From positions 1 through 64,000 of the forward strand of contig JABHUQ010000084.1 of assembly GCA_018658715.1 (NCBI GenBank): DNA of 64,000 nucleotides, written 5' to 3'. The notes beneath the pieces were generated by a model that was given only the letters and a program-made list of their open reading frames with translations, ran no database searches and was not told the origin of the DNA. The position numbers and the translations under genes were made by a program. Source of the stretch: Fidelibacterota bacterium (lineage in GTDB: Bacteria > Fidelibacterota > Marinisomatia > Marinisomatales > UBA1611). Position 1 is the first letter of the stretch. Each line of letters starts with the position of its first letter. Positions 9,109-19,456 of this stretch are shown piece after piece.

Positions 9109-10247
9109 ATTTTAGTTTAAATGAAGAACAAGCGTTAGTACAAAAAACAGCGCGAGGATTTGCAATAGAACATTTAGCTCCAGGTGTTATAAAACGAGAT
9201 GAAACAGAAACATTTCCAGGCGAACAAATCAAAATGATGGGCGAACTTGGATTTATGGGAATGATGATACCTGAAGAGTGGGGTGGCTCGGGTATGGATA
9301 CAATTTCATATGTTTTAGCCTTGGAAGAAATCGCAGCTGTAGATGCTTCAGCAGCTGTGGTTATGTCTGTAAACAATTCACTTGTTTGTCAACTTATGCT
9401 TGATTGTGCAACGGATGCTCAAAAAGAAAAATTCTTAAAACCTTTAGCAACTGGAAAATTATTAGGCGCCTATAGTTTAAGTGAACCACAGTCAGGCTCT
9501 GATGCTAGTAATATGTGTACAACTGCCCAAAAAGATGGCAACCATTATATCTTAAATGGGACAAAAAACTGGGTAACAAATGGTATAAGTAGTGACGTAG
9601 TTCTCGTTTTTTGTATTACAGAAAAGGGTGTTGGATATAAAGGAATTTCCGCATTTATTGTTGAAAAGGGAACACTAGGATTTTCGACAGGGAAAAAGGA
9701 AGATAAACTTGGTATTCGTGGCTCAGATACATGTGAGCTTTATTTTGAAAATTGCCGAATTCCAGCTGAAAACCTTCTGGGTGAAGAAGGTGTTGGGTTC
9801 AAAATTGCATTAAATACATTAGGTGGCGGTAGAATCGGGATTGCATCTCAAGCGTTGGGAATTGCACGTGCATCTCTGGAAAAGTCCATTGAATATGCCA
9901 AAGAAAGAGAACAATTTGGTAAGCCGATTGGTACATTTGGCGCTATTCAGCAAAAATTGGCTAATATGGCAACAGAAGTAGATGCAGCTCGATTATTAAT
10001 CTGGCGTGCAGCAAAATTAAAAGATAAAAATAGGCCTTACGTTAAAGAAGCATCAATGGCGAAATTGTATGCATCTGGCGTTGCTATGAAAAATAGTACT
10101 GAAGCAGTACAAATTTATGGAGGCGTAGGCTACATGCAAGAATATGGAATTGAACGACTTATGCGGGATGCAAAAATTACTCAAATCTATGAGGGGACTT
10201 CTGAGATTCAGCAATTAGTCATTGCGAGAGATTTATTAAAGAAATAA
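9102..10247 (+). CDS. Acyl-CoA dehydrogenase (short/branched-chain type)
   Basis: 381 residues from the ATG at 9102, which overlaps the thiolase TAA and is preceded by GTGGAGGC. The frame is open further upstream but that part is inside the thiolase gene. Family motifs: GAYSLSEPQSGSDASNM (FAD/substrate loop), WVTNG, GIRGSDTCELYFENCRIP, REQFGKPIGTFGAIQ, and the catalytic-base region near the end (IYEGTSEIQQLVIARDLL). It introduces the alpha-beta double bond into acyl-CoAs and passes electrons to ETF. Translational coupling to thiolase points to a common beta-oxidation-like route. Confidence 0.94.
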   Translation: MVNFSLNEEQALVQKTARGFAIEHLAPGVIKRDETETFPGEQIKMMGELGFMGMMIPEEWGGSGMDTISYVLALEEIAAVDASAAVVMSVNNSLVCQLMLDCATDAQKEKFLKPLATGKLLGAYSLSEPQSGSDASNMCTTAQKDGNHYILNGTKNWVTNGISSDVVLVFCITEKGVGYKGISAFIVEKGTLGFSTGKKEDKLGIRGSDTCELYFENCRIPAENLLGEEGVGFKIALNTLGGGRIGIASQALGIARASLEKSIEYAKEREQFGKPIGTFGAIQQKLANMATEVDAARLLIWRAAKLKDKNRPYVKEASMAKLYASGVAMKNSTEAVQIYGGVGYMQEYGIERLMRDAKITQIYEGTSEIQQLVIARDLLKK

Positions 10248-10258
10248 AGGAGAATTCT

Positions 10259-11362
10259 ATGTCAGTTTTCACATCAATGGAATCTAAAGATCACGAACAA
10301 TTAGCCTTTTTTCAGGATTCTGATACAGGTCTGAAAGCTATTGTGGCTATTCACGATACAACTATTGGGCCTGCTTTAGGTGGGTGTCGGATGTGGCCAT
10401 ACGAATCTGAAGGTGATGCATTGAAAGATGTATTAAGATTGTCGAGAGGTATGAGCTATAAAGCAGCCATTGCCAATTTGAATTTGGGTGGAGGAAAATC
10501 TGTCATAATTGGAAATTCTAAAACAGATAAAAGTGAAACTCTATTTCGGTCATTTGGTAGATTTGTTGAAGGGCTCAATGGACGATACATTACTGCAGAA
10601 GATGTGGGTACAAGTGTAAAAGATATGGAATGGGTTCGAATGGAAACACAATATGTTACTGGTATTTCTCGTGCATTAGGAGGATCTGGTGACCCATCAC
10701 CTGTGACAGCTCAAGGTGTTTTTGTTGGCATTAAAGCATCTGTAAAAAAACAACTTGGGAAAAATAGCATTGCTGGATTAAAAGTGGGTGTACAAGGTCT
10801 AGGTCATGTGGGCTATTATTTATGTAAATATCTCCATGATGCTGGTGCTAAACTTGTAGTTGCCGATTTATATGAACCATCAATCAAACGAGTTGTAGAT
10901 GAATTTAATGCAGATGTTGTAGGTGTGGATGATATTTACGATGCAGATGTGGATATTTATGCTCCGTGTGCATTAGGAGCTACGCTCAATGATGAAACAA
11001 TCCCTCGGTTAAAGGCTTCTATTGTAGCTGGAGCTGCAAATAACCAATTAGAGAATGAATTAGTCCATGATAAAATGGTTTGTGAAAAAGGCATTTTATA
11101 TGCACCAGATTATGCTATTAATGCAGGTGGATTAATAAATGTTGCCAATGAAATAGATGGATACAATCGTGAACGCGCCTTCTCTCAAGCAGAAGGGATT
11201 TATGATACATTATTAACTATTTTTAATTTAGCAGAAAAAGAAAATATTGGTAATCAAGCAGCAGCTGCTAAAGTAGCAGAACAGCGGATGACTGAAGTGG
11301 CTAAATTGAAAAATATTTACCTCACACGTAAAAACGTGATGGGGAAAAGGGATCAAACTTAG
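10259..11362 (+). CDS. Leucine dehydrogenase (Glu/Leu/Phe/Val dehydrogenase family)
   Basis: 367 residues, with AAAGGAGAA 5 bases before ATG 10259. The dimerisation/substrate domain has GPALGGCRMWPY and the catalytic-lysine loop NLNLGGGKSVIIGN. The NAD domain has GVQGLGHVGYYLCKYL. It deaminates leucine, valine or isoleucine to the 2-keto acid with NAD+. The length and the GGCRMW and GGGKSVI motifs fit leucine rather than glutamate dehydrogenase. It lies 11 bases after the acyl-CoA dehydrogenase, supporting a branched-chain amino acid catabolic operon that then runs into nusB and secA. Confidence 0.93.
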   Translation: MSVFTSMESKDHEQLAFFQDSDTGLKAIVAIHDTTIGPALGGCRMWPYESEGDALKDVLRLSRGMSYKAAIANLNLGGGKSVIIGNSKTDKSETLFRSFGRFVEGLNGRYITAEDVGTSVKDMEWVRMETQYVTGISRALGGSGDPSPVTAQGVFVGIKASVKKQLGKNSIAGLKVGVQGLGHVGYYLCKYLHDAGAKLVVADLYEPSIKRVVDEFNADVVGVDDIYDADVDIYAPCALGATLNDETIPRLKASIVAGAANNQLENELVHDKMVCEKGILYAPDYAINAGGLINVANEIDGYNRERAFSQAEGIYDTLLTIFNLAEKENIGNQAAAAKVAEQRMTEVAKLKNIYLTRKNVMGKRDQT

Positions 11363-11803
11363 GTGCACCCAAATAGACTCGCACGTGAATGCGTGCTAAA
11401 AGCATTATATGCCTGTGAAATTTCAAAGGATTCACCCGAACATGTTTTAATGTCCACATTAAAATCATTTTCAGATCAAAAGGATTTGAATATTGATTTT
11501 ATAAAAGAGTTATTTACACGTGTATATGAGAATAAAAATTGGGCAGATAAACATATTGAAAAATACCTTCAAAACTGGGAATTTGACCGGGTCGCAATGG
11601 TGGATAGACTTCTATTACGTATGGGAGTTTGTGAAATTGTATTTTTAGAAGAAGTTCCGCCAAAAGTATCCATAAGTGAAGCGGTAGAAATTGCAAAAGT
11701 ATATAGTACTGGGGATAGCTCTGGCTTTGTGAATGGAATTTTAGACGCTGTTTATAAAGAATATCTTAAGAACGAAGATAAAAAAAAGAAAGACGACGAA
11801 TAA
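11363..11803 (+). CDS. nusB: Transcription antitermination/ribosome biogenesis factor NusB
   Basis: 146 residues, GTG start directly after the leucine dehydrogenase stop (TAG|GTG). The all-helical NusB fold is recognisable from NRLARECVLKALYACE at the N-terminus, NWEFDRVAMVDRLLLRMGVCEI in the middle, and PPKVSISEAVEIAKVYSTGDSSGFVNGILDAV at the end. NusB binds boxA RNA with S10 (NusE) in rRNA antitermination. The Lys/Asp-rich C-terminal tail is a short extension. secA starts immediately after its stop codon. Confidence 0.93.
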   Translation: MHPNRLARECVLKALYACEISKDSPEHVLMSTLKSFSDQKDLNIDFIKELFTRVYENKNWADKHIEKYLQNWEFDRVAMVDRLLLRMGVCEIVFLEEVPPKVSISEAVEIAKVYSTGDSSGFVNGILDAVYKEYLKNEDKKKKDDE

Positions 11804-14800
11804 ATGCTCAAGAAGTTTTTTGGGACAAAATCTGATCGAGAAATAAAAAAATTATATCCTTTGGTTGATGACATCAATCAAATATTCTCTACATTAGAAA
11901 ATAAATCCGACGAAGACCTTATTGTGAGGGTCGCTGAATTACGTGAAAGCGTCATTCAAAAGAGACAATCAAAAAAAGACGAACTTCCTGAATCCATGGA
12001 TAAGGAAGAACGGGCTAAAGCCATTTTAGCTGCTGAACAAGTCCAGCTAAATGCAATTATGCCTGAAGCATTTGCAATTGTAAAAGAAACATGCCGTAGA
12101 ATGGTTGGCCATTCCTGGCGAATGTTGGGAAATGAAGTCATATGGGATATGGTCCCATATGATGTGCAATTGGTGGGCGCCATTATTTTACATAATGGAA
12201 AAGTAGCCGAAATGAAAACAGGTGAAGGAAAAACACTTGTTGCTACGATGCCTATTTTCCTAAATGCACTAACTGGACGTGGTGTTCATGTTGTTACTGT
12301 AAACGATTATTTAGCCCAGCGTGATTCTGAATGGATGGGCGAAGTATATAAACGATTAGGTTTATCTGTTGGTGCAATTCTTAATACCATGAATAACGAA
12401 AAGCGTCGAGAAATGTACCAATGTGATATCACATATGGCACAAATAATGAATTTGGATTTGATTATCTAAGAGACAATATGGCTCATTCTCCAGAGAATC
12501 AAGTGCAGCGTGGCCATGCATTTGCTGTTGTGGATGAAGTTGATAGTGTATTAATTGACGAAGCACGGACACCTCTTATTATTTCTGGACAAATTGATGC
12601 ACCTGTAGATACAACTTTTAAGGAACTACGACCCGATGTGCAAAAATTAGTCAAAAGGCAATCTGTATTGGTTACGGACTTGGTAAGAGAAGCGCAAAAA
12701 TTATTAGGTGAAGACAATGAAGATGATGCGGGGTTAAAATTATTACAAGCACAACGTGGTATGCCAAAACACCCCAAAGTCATGAAAATATTCCAAGAGT
12801 CTGGAATGATAAAATTAGCTCATGATATTGAATCTAATTTTATACGTGATAAAAAAATGCATGAGGTTGATGAAGATTTATATTTCTCGATTGATGAAAA
12901 ATCTCACATTATTGATTTAACCGATAAAGGTAGAATTTTCCTTGCTCCAGATAATCCAGAAACATTCATTATTCCAGATTTAGGGGGAATGTTAACCGAC
13001 ATCGAGCAAAATGATACATTGTCCCATATGGAAGTTGAACAAAAAAAGGAAGAAGCACACCAACTACATGCAAGTCGAAGTGGTACCATTCATAATTTTA
13101 ATCAACTTTTACGTGCATATACTATGTATGAAAAAGATGTTGAATATGTAGTTGATCATGGAAAGGTACTTATTGTCGATGAATTTACAGGACGTGTTTT
13201 GCCTGGTCGTCGGTATAGTGATGGATTACACCAAGCCCTTGAATCTAAAGAAAATGTTTCGATCGAAAGAGAAACTCAAACATTAGCAACAATTACAATT
13301 CAGAATTATTTCCGGTTATACGATAAACTTTCAGGTATGACCGGAACGGCTGAAACGGAATCAGAAGAATTTGGCTCCATTTATAAATTAGATGTTACAG
13401 TCATTCCAACTCATCGACCAATAGCTAGGGATGATAGAGATGATTTGGTCTACAAAACACGTCGAGAAAAATACAATGCTGTCATTGATGAATTATCAGA
13501 GTGTTACCAAAGTGGACAGCCTGTATTGGTTGGAACAATTACTGTTGAAGTATCAGAATTATTGTCGAGAATGCTTAAACGGAAAAAAATCCCACATAAT
13601 GTTTTAAATGCAAAACAACATCAACATGAAGCAGATATTGTTTCTCGTGCAGGCCAACCGGGAGCGATAACGATTGCTACAAATATGGCAGGTCGTGGGA
13701 CAGATATTAAACTAGGTGAAGGTGTTAAAGAATCGGGTGGATTACATATTATTGGTACTGAACGACATGAATCAAGACGAATTGATTTACAGTTACGGGG
13801 GCGTGCCGGTCGTCAAGGTGATCCTGGATCATCCCGATTTTATTTATCGCTAGAAGATGATTTAATGCGGTTATTTGGCTCTGATCGTGTTGCTGCCATT
13901 ATGGATCGAATGGGTGTAGAAGAAGGTGAAGTTATATCAGCAAAAATGGTAACTCGTGCCATATCCAATGCACAGAAAAAAGTCGAAACTCGAAATTATG
14001 GCGTACGTAAACATTTGTTGGAATATGATGATGTAATGAACCAGCAGCGTCAAGTTGTGTATGACATTAGAAATATGGCTCTCGGTGGCGAAGATATGAG
14101 AGAAACTGTTCGGCAAAATATAGAAGAATATGTGTTGGACGAATTAGAGTCACAACCAGGAACAACGGACACATGGGATTGGGACCGTATTAAGCAAAAT
14201 TTTGCTTCACATTTAATGATAAATGCAGCTCCTGAAATTATTAAAGAAAATACTGGAAAAGATTTTCTAACGATTGATGATGTAACAGATTATATTTTGA
14301 GTGAGGCAGATGGCGTTTATACAGCTCGAGAATCTTTGCTCCCAGAAGATGTAATCCGCGGTTTTGAACGTTGGGTTATATTGAGAACTATTGATGAAAA
14401 ATGGAAAGATCACCTATATGCTATGGATCAACTTAGAGAAGGGATTAACTTGAGGGCTTATGGCCAAAAAGACCCATTATTAGAATATAAATCTGAAGGG
14501 TTTAAACTTTTCCAAGAAATTATGGCTGACTTAAATAGTGAAACAGTTATGCGTTTATTCCGGACTCAAATTCAAGGAATGGAGCAACCCCAAATGGCTC
14601 CACAACAGCAAGTAAGAAATATGCAGACGCAACACAAAGATACAACGGGTATGGGCTTTATAGGGCAACCTGAATCTGCGAGACAACAACCAAATGTGCC
14701 TCAGCAATCTAAAAATGCCCCTATTGTAGCAGATAATAAAATTGGACGAAATGAAAAAATAAAAATGAAAGGTCCAAATGGGGATATTGTGGAAATAAAA

Positions 14801-14851
14801 CATAAAAAATTATCTCAATATATGAACCGTGGATATACACAAGTCTCCTAA
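11804..14851 (+). CDS. secA: Preprotein translocase ATPase SecA
   Basis: 1015 residues. Motor motifs: Walker A MKTGEGKT at 137-144, VNDYLAQRDSEWMG, Walker B region VDEVDSVLIDEARTPLI, SGMTGTAETE, NMAGRGTDIKLG and LRGRAGRQGDPGSSRF. A long insertion between the first motor part and the preprotein domain (KKMHEVDEDLYFSIDEKSH and neighbours) is typical of FCB-group SecA. The C-terminus keeps the IGRNEK lead-in but lacks the CxCxxxxxC(H/C) zinc motif that usually follows; it ends in a basic peptide instead. SecA drives export through SecYEG and would serve the many secreted T9SS proteins. The trans-sulfuration gene overlaps its end. Confidence 0.97.
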   Translation: MLKKFFGTKSDREIKKLYPLVDDINQIFSTLENKSDEDLIVRVAELRESVIQKRQSKKDELPESMDKEERAKAILAAEQVQLNAIMPEAFAIVKETCRRMVGHSWRMLGNEVIWDMVPYDVQLVGAIILHNGKVAEMKTGEGKTLVATMPIFLNALTGRGVHVVTVNDYLAQRDSEWMGEVYKRLGLSVGAILNTMNNEKRREMYQCDITYGTNNEFGFDYLRDNMAHSPENQVQRGHAFAVVDEVDSVLIDEARTPLIISGQIDAPVDTTFKELRPDVQKLVKRQSVLVTDLVREAQKLLGEDNEDDAGLKLLQAQRGMPKHPKVMKIFQESGMIKLAHDIESNFIRDKKMHEVDEDLYFSIDEKSHIIDLTDKGRIFLAPDNPETFIIPDLGGMLTDIEQNDTLSHMEVEQKKEEAHQLHASRSGTIHNFNQLLRAYTMYEKDVEYVVDHGKVLIVDEFTGRVLPGRRYSDGLHQALESKENVSIERETQTLATITIQNYFRLYDKLSGMTGTAETESEEFGSIYKLDVTVIPTHRPIARDDRDDLVYKTRREKYNAVIDELSECYQSGQPVLVGTITVEVSELLSRMLKRKKIPHNVLNAKQHQHEADIVSRAGQPGAITIATNMAGRGTDIKLGEGVKESGGLHIIGTERHESRRIDLQLRGRAGRQGDPGSSRFYLSLEDDLMRLFGSDRVAAIMDRMGVEEGEVISAKMVTRAISNAQKKVETRNYGVRKHLLEYDDVMNQQRQVVYDIRNMALGGEDMRETVRQNIEEYVLDELESQPGTTDTWDWDRIKQNFASHLMINAAPEIIKENTGKDFLTIDDVTDYILSEADGVYTARESLLPEDVIRGFERWVILRTIDEKWKDHLYAMDQLREGINLRAYGQKDPLLEYKSEGFKLFQEIMADLNSETVMRLFRTQIQGMEQPQMAPQQQVRNMQTQHKDTTGMGFIGQPESARQQPNVPQQSKNAPIVADNKIGRNEKIKMKGPNGDIVEIKHKKLSQYMNRGYTQVS

Positions 14852-16025
14852 ATTTGTGGAAAAAAAATTAAAACAAGAATTTGAAACGCGTGCAATTCAC
14901 GTTGGGAATCATTCCAATGAACGGACTGGATCTGTTTCTCCTGCTATTCATTTAACGTCTACATATGAACAAGATAGTTTAGGCCAAGACCGAGGATTTG
15001 ATTATTCTCGAGCTATTAATCCAACTCGACAGCGCCTAGAAACTAATATTGCTACTTTAGAAGAAGGGGAGTATGCTATATCTTTTTCGAGTGGAATGGC
15101 TGCAACAACTGCATTATTTCAAACATTGAAGCAAGGGAACCATGTTATTGTTTCAAGAAATGTCTATGGCGGAACCTATAGAGTAATAGACCAAGTTCTA
15201 TCGAATCACGGGTTAATATTTGACTTTGTAGATACACGAGATTTGAAAGAGATAGAATCTCATATTCGTCCCGAAACAAAATTATTATTTCTAGAAACGC
15301 CCACAAATCCTTTACTTGAAATATCTGATATTTCCGCGATTTCTCACTTATGTAAAATACATAAAATCATAATAGCTGTAGATAATACATTTATGAGTCC
15401 TTTTGGACAAAGACCGTTATCACTTGGAGCCGATGTGGTTATGCATAGTGGAACAAAACATATAGGTGGCCACAGTGATATTATTAGCGGTTTATTAATT
15501 ACGTCAAATAAAATTTTAGCTGATCAGCTTTATTTTATTCAAAAAGCAGTTGGAGCAATTCCAGCACCTTTTGATTGTTGGCTATTGTTAAGATCAACAA
15601 AAACACTAAGTCTTCGTGTCCAGCAATCAGCACTGAATGCTATAGAAATCGCAAAATGGTTATCAAAACAATCTATGATAACAGAGGTTATTTATCCTGG
15701 TTTAGCTTCTCATCCTCAACATGAATTAGCCAAGGCTCAACAAGTGATGCCTAATGGGGACTCTATATTTGGGAGTATAATTTCAATTCGGTTAAAAGAC
15801 GAAAAATCCCGTGACCAATTTATTGAAAAATTAAAAATATTTACTTTTGCAGAAAGTTTAGGTGGTGTAGAAAGTCTCTCTTGTGTCCCATATGATATGA
15901 CACATGGGGCTGTGCCAGTAGATATGAAGTTAAAAATGGGAATTACCCCCACTCTTATTCGATTATCTATTGGAATTGAAAATGTGAATGATTTAATACA
16001 AGATTTAAAGTTTGCACTTACATAA
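14829..16025 (+). CDS. PLP-dependent trans-sulfuration enzyme (cystathionine gamma-synthase/lyase family)
   Basis: 398 residues from GTG 14829, overlapping the end of secA by 23 bases. A second GTG at 14856, 5 bases after the secA stop, gives 389 residues and is an equally plausible start. Cys/Met-metabolism PLP motifs are clear: HLTSTYEQDS, YSRAINPTR, FSSGMAATTA, LLFLETPTNPLLEI, the Schiff-base lysine in MHSGTKHIGGHSD, and AESLGGVESL. The family covers cystathionine gamma-synthase, cystathionine beta- or gamma-lyase, O-acetylhomoserine sulfhydrylase and methionine gamma-lyase. Motifs seen by eye do not separate these. Confidence 0.92.
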   Translation: MDIHKSPKFVEKKLKQEFETRAIHVGNHSNERTGSVSPAIHLTSTYEQDSLGQDRGFDYSRAINPTRQRLETNIATLEEGEYAISFSSGMAATTALFQTLKQGNHVIVSRNVYGGTYRVIDQVLSNHGLIFDFVDTRDLKEIESHIRPETKLLFLETPTNPLLEISDISAISHLCKIHKIIIAVDNTFMSPFGQRPLSLGADVVMHSGTKHIGGHSDIISGLLITSNKILADQLYFIQKAVGAIPAPFDCWLLLRSTKTLSLRVQQSALNAIEIAKWLSKQSMITEVIYPGLASHPQHELAKAQQVMPNGDSIFGSIISIRLKDEKSRDQFIEKLKIFTFAESLGGVESLSCVPYDMTHGAVPVDMKLKMGITPTLIRLSIGIENVNDLIQDLKFALT

Positions 16026-16168
16026 TTAATTGTGAGTGATTAATCGGTATAAAATCGTTATTTTTAGTAGAAACCAAAATAATAATTACACTGATCTTAA
16101 ATAGTATTTGGTTTATGAACATGTTTAGTGAAAAAATTAACTGTTGTACTCTGGATTTTGGAGGAATT

Positions 16169-19100
16169 ATGAGTTTAATGAAAATATTCAAAAATTTTAT
16201 TTATTTACCCATTTTATTTATGCCATTAATGGCACAAGATGTAACGTTAGATTTGGGTGAAGTTGATGTCGCCGGCTATACTGCAGATATTGTTGTGCCT
16301 GTTTCTATGCAGAATGCAAATCATGCTATTGGGGGCATCCAATTTGATTTGAATGTTTCGCCATCTATGATAAGTATTTCAGGAGCATCACCCGCTGATG
16401 GGTTGGATGGTTTTGCTGCAGATTATACTAATTTCACCGATGGGTCCAGTCGCGTAGTTATGTATAATCAATCAGCTCCAGATGGTATCCCAGCTGGAGG
16501 GGCAGGTACTATATTAAACCTTCATTTTGATGGGACAGATGTATTATCAGCTGTTATAGATTTGGGAATAAACAGTATTATTGTAAGTGGCGTTGGGGGG
16601 GAAGTGCTTTCATCATCAGGAATCAGTGGTTCTATTACAATTGGAGATGTAGTTTATTTAAGTATGTCTGAAGCCACGGGTGATGTGGGAGAAATGGTTG
16701 AATTATCATTTAATTTAACAAATAGTGGGAATGTGGGTGGAGTCCAATTTGATTTATTTGATTCTCCTAATTATGTAGATGGAATTAATTTTAGTTCTAC
16801 TGATAGAACTGAAGGATTTAATATTGCTTTTTCTGAAATTGAATCAGGCATTCGCGTACTAGTCTTTAGCGAATCCAATGAAGAAATATTACCAGGTGAT
16901 GGTGCAATTTTAACAGGGCAATTTCAAATTCATGATGATGCATATGCTGACGAAGTTGGCCTTCATTATTCAAATGTTATAGTAACGGATGGTATTGGTG
17001 GGAACTATTGGGTTGCCACTGCCGATTCTGGTTCCATTACAGTTTATCCAGGATATATTGAAGAGCCTCACAATCTAGTGGCACAATCTGGAATGGATCA
17101 ACAAGTTGAATTGACTTGGGATCCGCCAATTGGCCCGATATTTTCACGTCCAGTTTCTATTGTAATTCTTACGGATACTTGGGCAGAAGAAACAACTTGG
17201 CAAATCACAGATAACGAAACAGGTGATATTATTGAAGCCTATACAGATGCTTTATTGGAAGATTTAACAGAATACACGTGGGATTTAGAGTTACTCTATG
17301 GATCATATACATTTACAATTTTTGATTCTTATGGTGATGGTATCTATTCACCTGGTGGATATGCGATCTTTATTGATGAAGAAGAAGTATATTCAAACAT
17401 TGGTACCGGATGGAGTGGTTCTGAGGAGTCTGTATTATTTGATGTGACGGCAGGACGCTTCAGCGTCACAAATCGTTCTTTTGAACAACCATTACCTAAT
17501 AAATCAATGGTCAATGGGGAAACGATGAGCGCCATGAATATGACATTGGGAGAACCAACTTTTGTTACTTCTGGCTTCTTTAGTCCTTGGGAAATTGATG
17601 AAGGAGAGAATCATCTATCAACAACTAATATGGAAAGGACTCCAGAGATTGATCAATATCGTGTGTTCAGATCAACTGGGGATGACCAGAACTTTTCTAT
17701 GCTAGATATGGTTGATGGAGATATTACGACCTACACAGATAATGATGTTAATAATGGAGTAACATATTATTACTACATTACTGCTATTTACCCATCTGGT
17801 TCAGAATCATTACCAACAAATACTGTTTTCGCTACTCCAGTTGAGTGGGTGGAACTAGCTATTAGTAGTGGATCTGCATTATCAGGGCAAACAGATACAT
17901 TGGATATATTTGTTAATAATGAATCAGATATTAGTTTATTATATTTCGAGATTCAGGATTCCCCAGATGTCATTAATTCGTATACCATATTACCAACTGA
18001 CAGAACAAATGGTTGGAGTTTAGATATTGTTGATTTGCCGAGTGGTGCTATGGCGATTACAGGTATTAGTTTAGGCGAACCATTGTCAGCAGGAAGTGAA
18101 TCTGTATGTCAAGTAGTGGTTTACCCTGTTGCTGATGAAGAATTAACTTCAAATCTAACATTCGTAAATGCAAGTATTCAGGATGTGAATTTTGTTGAAA
18201 TGAATTGGACATCTGAGCCTGGCACATTCGATGTGACCATTGAAACCCAATATTTAACTATTACAAATGGACAAGGATTGCCAGGTGGCAATACAGAAAT
18301 TTCTGTCATCATGGGAAATACACAAGATGTATATGGTATCCAATTTGACTTAATCAATACACCTCCATTTTTAACAGGTGTATCATTTGAAAGTTCAAAT
18401 ACATTTGATTTTAGTTCATGGTCAATTAGTGGCGATCAAATTGGGAATTATTTCAGGGTTCTTATGTATGATAATACACTACAGAATCCGATTGAAGCAG
18501 GGATTTATCATTTAGGTGAAGTGGCTTATAGCATTGATAGTGCTACACCACTCGATCAAGTACTCGATATATCTGTGAATAATATTACTATTTCTGATGT
18601 GAATAATATTCCAATGCATACAGAATCAAATACATCGAATATTTATGTAGGTCAGCCACCTGCACTATATAGTATTGAAAATGTATCGGGTGAATTGGCA
18701 CCTGGAGGAACTGGGACATTTGAAATTCATTTGATGAATCTTGAACCTGTTTATGTGACGGAATTCACCTTAATGGATATTCCAGATTATTTGAATATTA
18801 CTAATATCACTCCAATAGAGCGTTTTGATAATGGTGTTGCTGATGGTAGTTCAGGTGAAACTGAAAATGGGGATTACTATTTCTTAGGATATGAGTTTGG
18901 AAGTGGAATTGTTGCTGGTCTAGGACCAATTTTATCATTTGATGTGACATTTCCACAAAATATACATACAAATTCATTAATGTTTATGATTGAAAATGCT
19001 TTTTCTGCAGATGCTGAACTAAATGGTATTGTGTCTCATGCTACTGGATTTGGGCAGTTTAGTGGAAATAATCTATCAAATGATGAGGTAACTTCTACAC

Positions 19101-19381
19101 CAGGTATTTTTGCGCTTCACGCTAATTATCCAAACCCATTTAATCCAACTACAATGATAGCCTATGATTTAGCCGAACAAACAAATGTTAGTTTAGTTAT
19201 TTTTGATCTTATGGGACGCGAAGTAAGAACACTTGTCCAAATGAATCAATCAAGTGGTAAACAAATTGTCATGTGGGATGCTCAAGATAATATGGGATAT
19301 CCTGTAAGTGCTGGTTTATATATATATCAATTAAGAGCAGGGAATCATTTATTTACTCGTAAAATGGTATTGATAAAATAG
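16169..19381 (+). CDS. Large secreted protein with cohesin-like repeats, FN3 and T9SS sorting domain
   Basis: 1070 residues from ATG 16169, chosen because TTTTGGAGGAATT precedes it and the protein then begins with a clean signal peptide (MSLMKIFKNFIYLPILFMPLMAQ). Four or five beta-rich cohesin-like units recur (GGIQFDL, GGVQFDLFDSP, LLYFEIQDSP, YGIQFDLINTP, VTEFTLMDIP), each about 130 residues. In the middle are an FN3-type strand set (NLVAQSGMDQQVELTWDPP) and a DSYGDGIYSPGGYAIF module common in FCB secreted proteins. The last 90 residues are a type A T9SS sorting domain with NYPNPFNPTT. Likely surface-anchored and involved in adhesion or carbohydrate binding. Substrate unknown. Ends with a terminator. 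Confidence 0.9.
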   Translation: MSLMKIFKNFIYLPILFMPLMAQDVTLDLGEVDVAGYTADIVVPVSMQNANHAIGGIQFDLNVSPSMISISGASPADGLDGFAADYTNFTDGSSRVVMYNQSAPDGIPAGGAGTILNLHFDGTDVLSAVIDLGINSIIVSGVGGEVLSSSGISGSITIGDVVYLSMSEATGDVGEMVELSFNLTNSGNVGGVQFDLFDSPNYVDGINFSSTDRTEGFNIAFSEIESGIRVLVFSESNEEILPGDGAILTGQFQIHDDAYADEVGLHYSNVIVTDGIGGNYWVATADSGSITVYPGYIEEPHNLVAQSGMDQQVELTWDPPIGPIFSRPVSIVILTDTWAEETTWQITDNETGDIIEAYTDALLEDLTEYTWDLELLYGSYTFTIFDSYGDGIYSPGGYAIFIDEEEVYSNIGTGWSGSEESVLFDVTAGRFSVTNRSFEQPLPNKSMVNGETMSAMNMTLGEPTFVTSGFFSPWEIDEGENHLSTTNMERTPEIDQYRVFRSTGDDQNFSMLDMVDGDITTYTDNDVNNGVTYYYYITAIYPSGSESLPTNTVFATPVEWVELAISSGSALSGQTDTLDIFVNNESDISLLYFEIQDSPDVINSYTILPTDRTNGWSLDIVDLPSGAMAITGISLGEPLSAGSESVCQVVVYPVADEELTSNLTFVNASIQDVNFVEMNWTSEPGTFDVTIETQYLTITNGQGLPGGNTEISVIMGNTQDVYGIQFDLINTPPFLTGVSFESSNTFDFSSWSISGDQIGNYFRVLMYDNTLQNPIEAGIYHLGEVAYSIDSATPLDQVLDISVNNITISDVNNIPMHTESNTSNIYVGQPPALYSIENVSGELAPGGTGTFEIHLMNLEPVYVTEFTLMDIPDYLNITNITPIERFDNGVADGSSGETENGDYYFLGYEFGSGIVAGLGPILSFDVTFPQNIHTNSLMFMIENAFSADAELNGIVSHATGFGQFSGNNLSNDEVTSTPGIFALHANYPNPFNPTTMIAYDLAEQTNVSLVIFDLMGREVRTLVQMNQSSGKQIVMWDAQDNMGYPVSAGLYIYQLRAGNHLFTRKMVLIK

Positions 19382-19403
19382 TTTAGATAAATAATACACA
19401 ATG

Positions 19404-19434
19404 AAAAAGGGCAGGGAAACCTGTCCTTTTTTTG
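19404..19434 (+). terminator. Terminator after the T9SS protein gene
   Basis: AAAAAGGGCAGG-GAAA-CCTGTCCTTTTTTT: eight-pair stem (one G-T) with a GAAA tetraloop and a run of seven T, 22 bases after the stop codon. Confidence 0.87.
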
Positions 19435-19456
19435 TAATTTCTAATATGATATTTAT

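Noticed and set aside
16169-19381. Cohesin-like repeats as evidence for a cellulosome
   Set aside because: No dockerin, glycoside hydrolase or scaffoldin genes are present; single cohesin-like domains are common in FCB secreted proteins with other roles.
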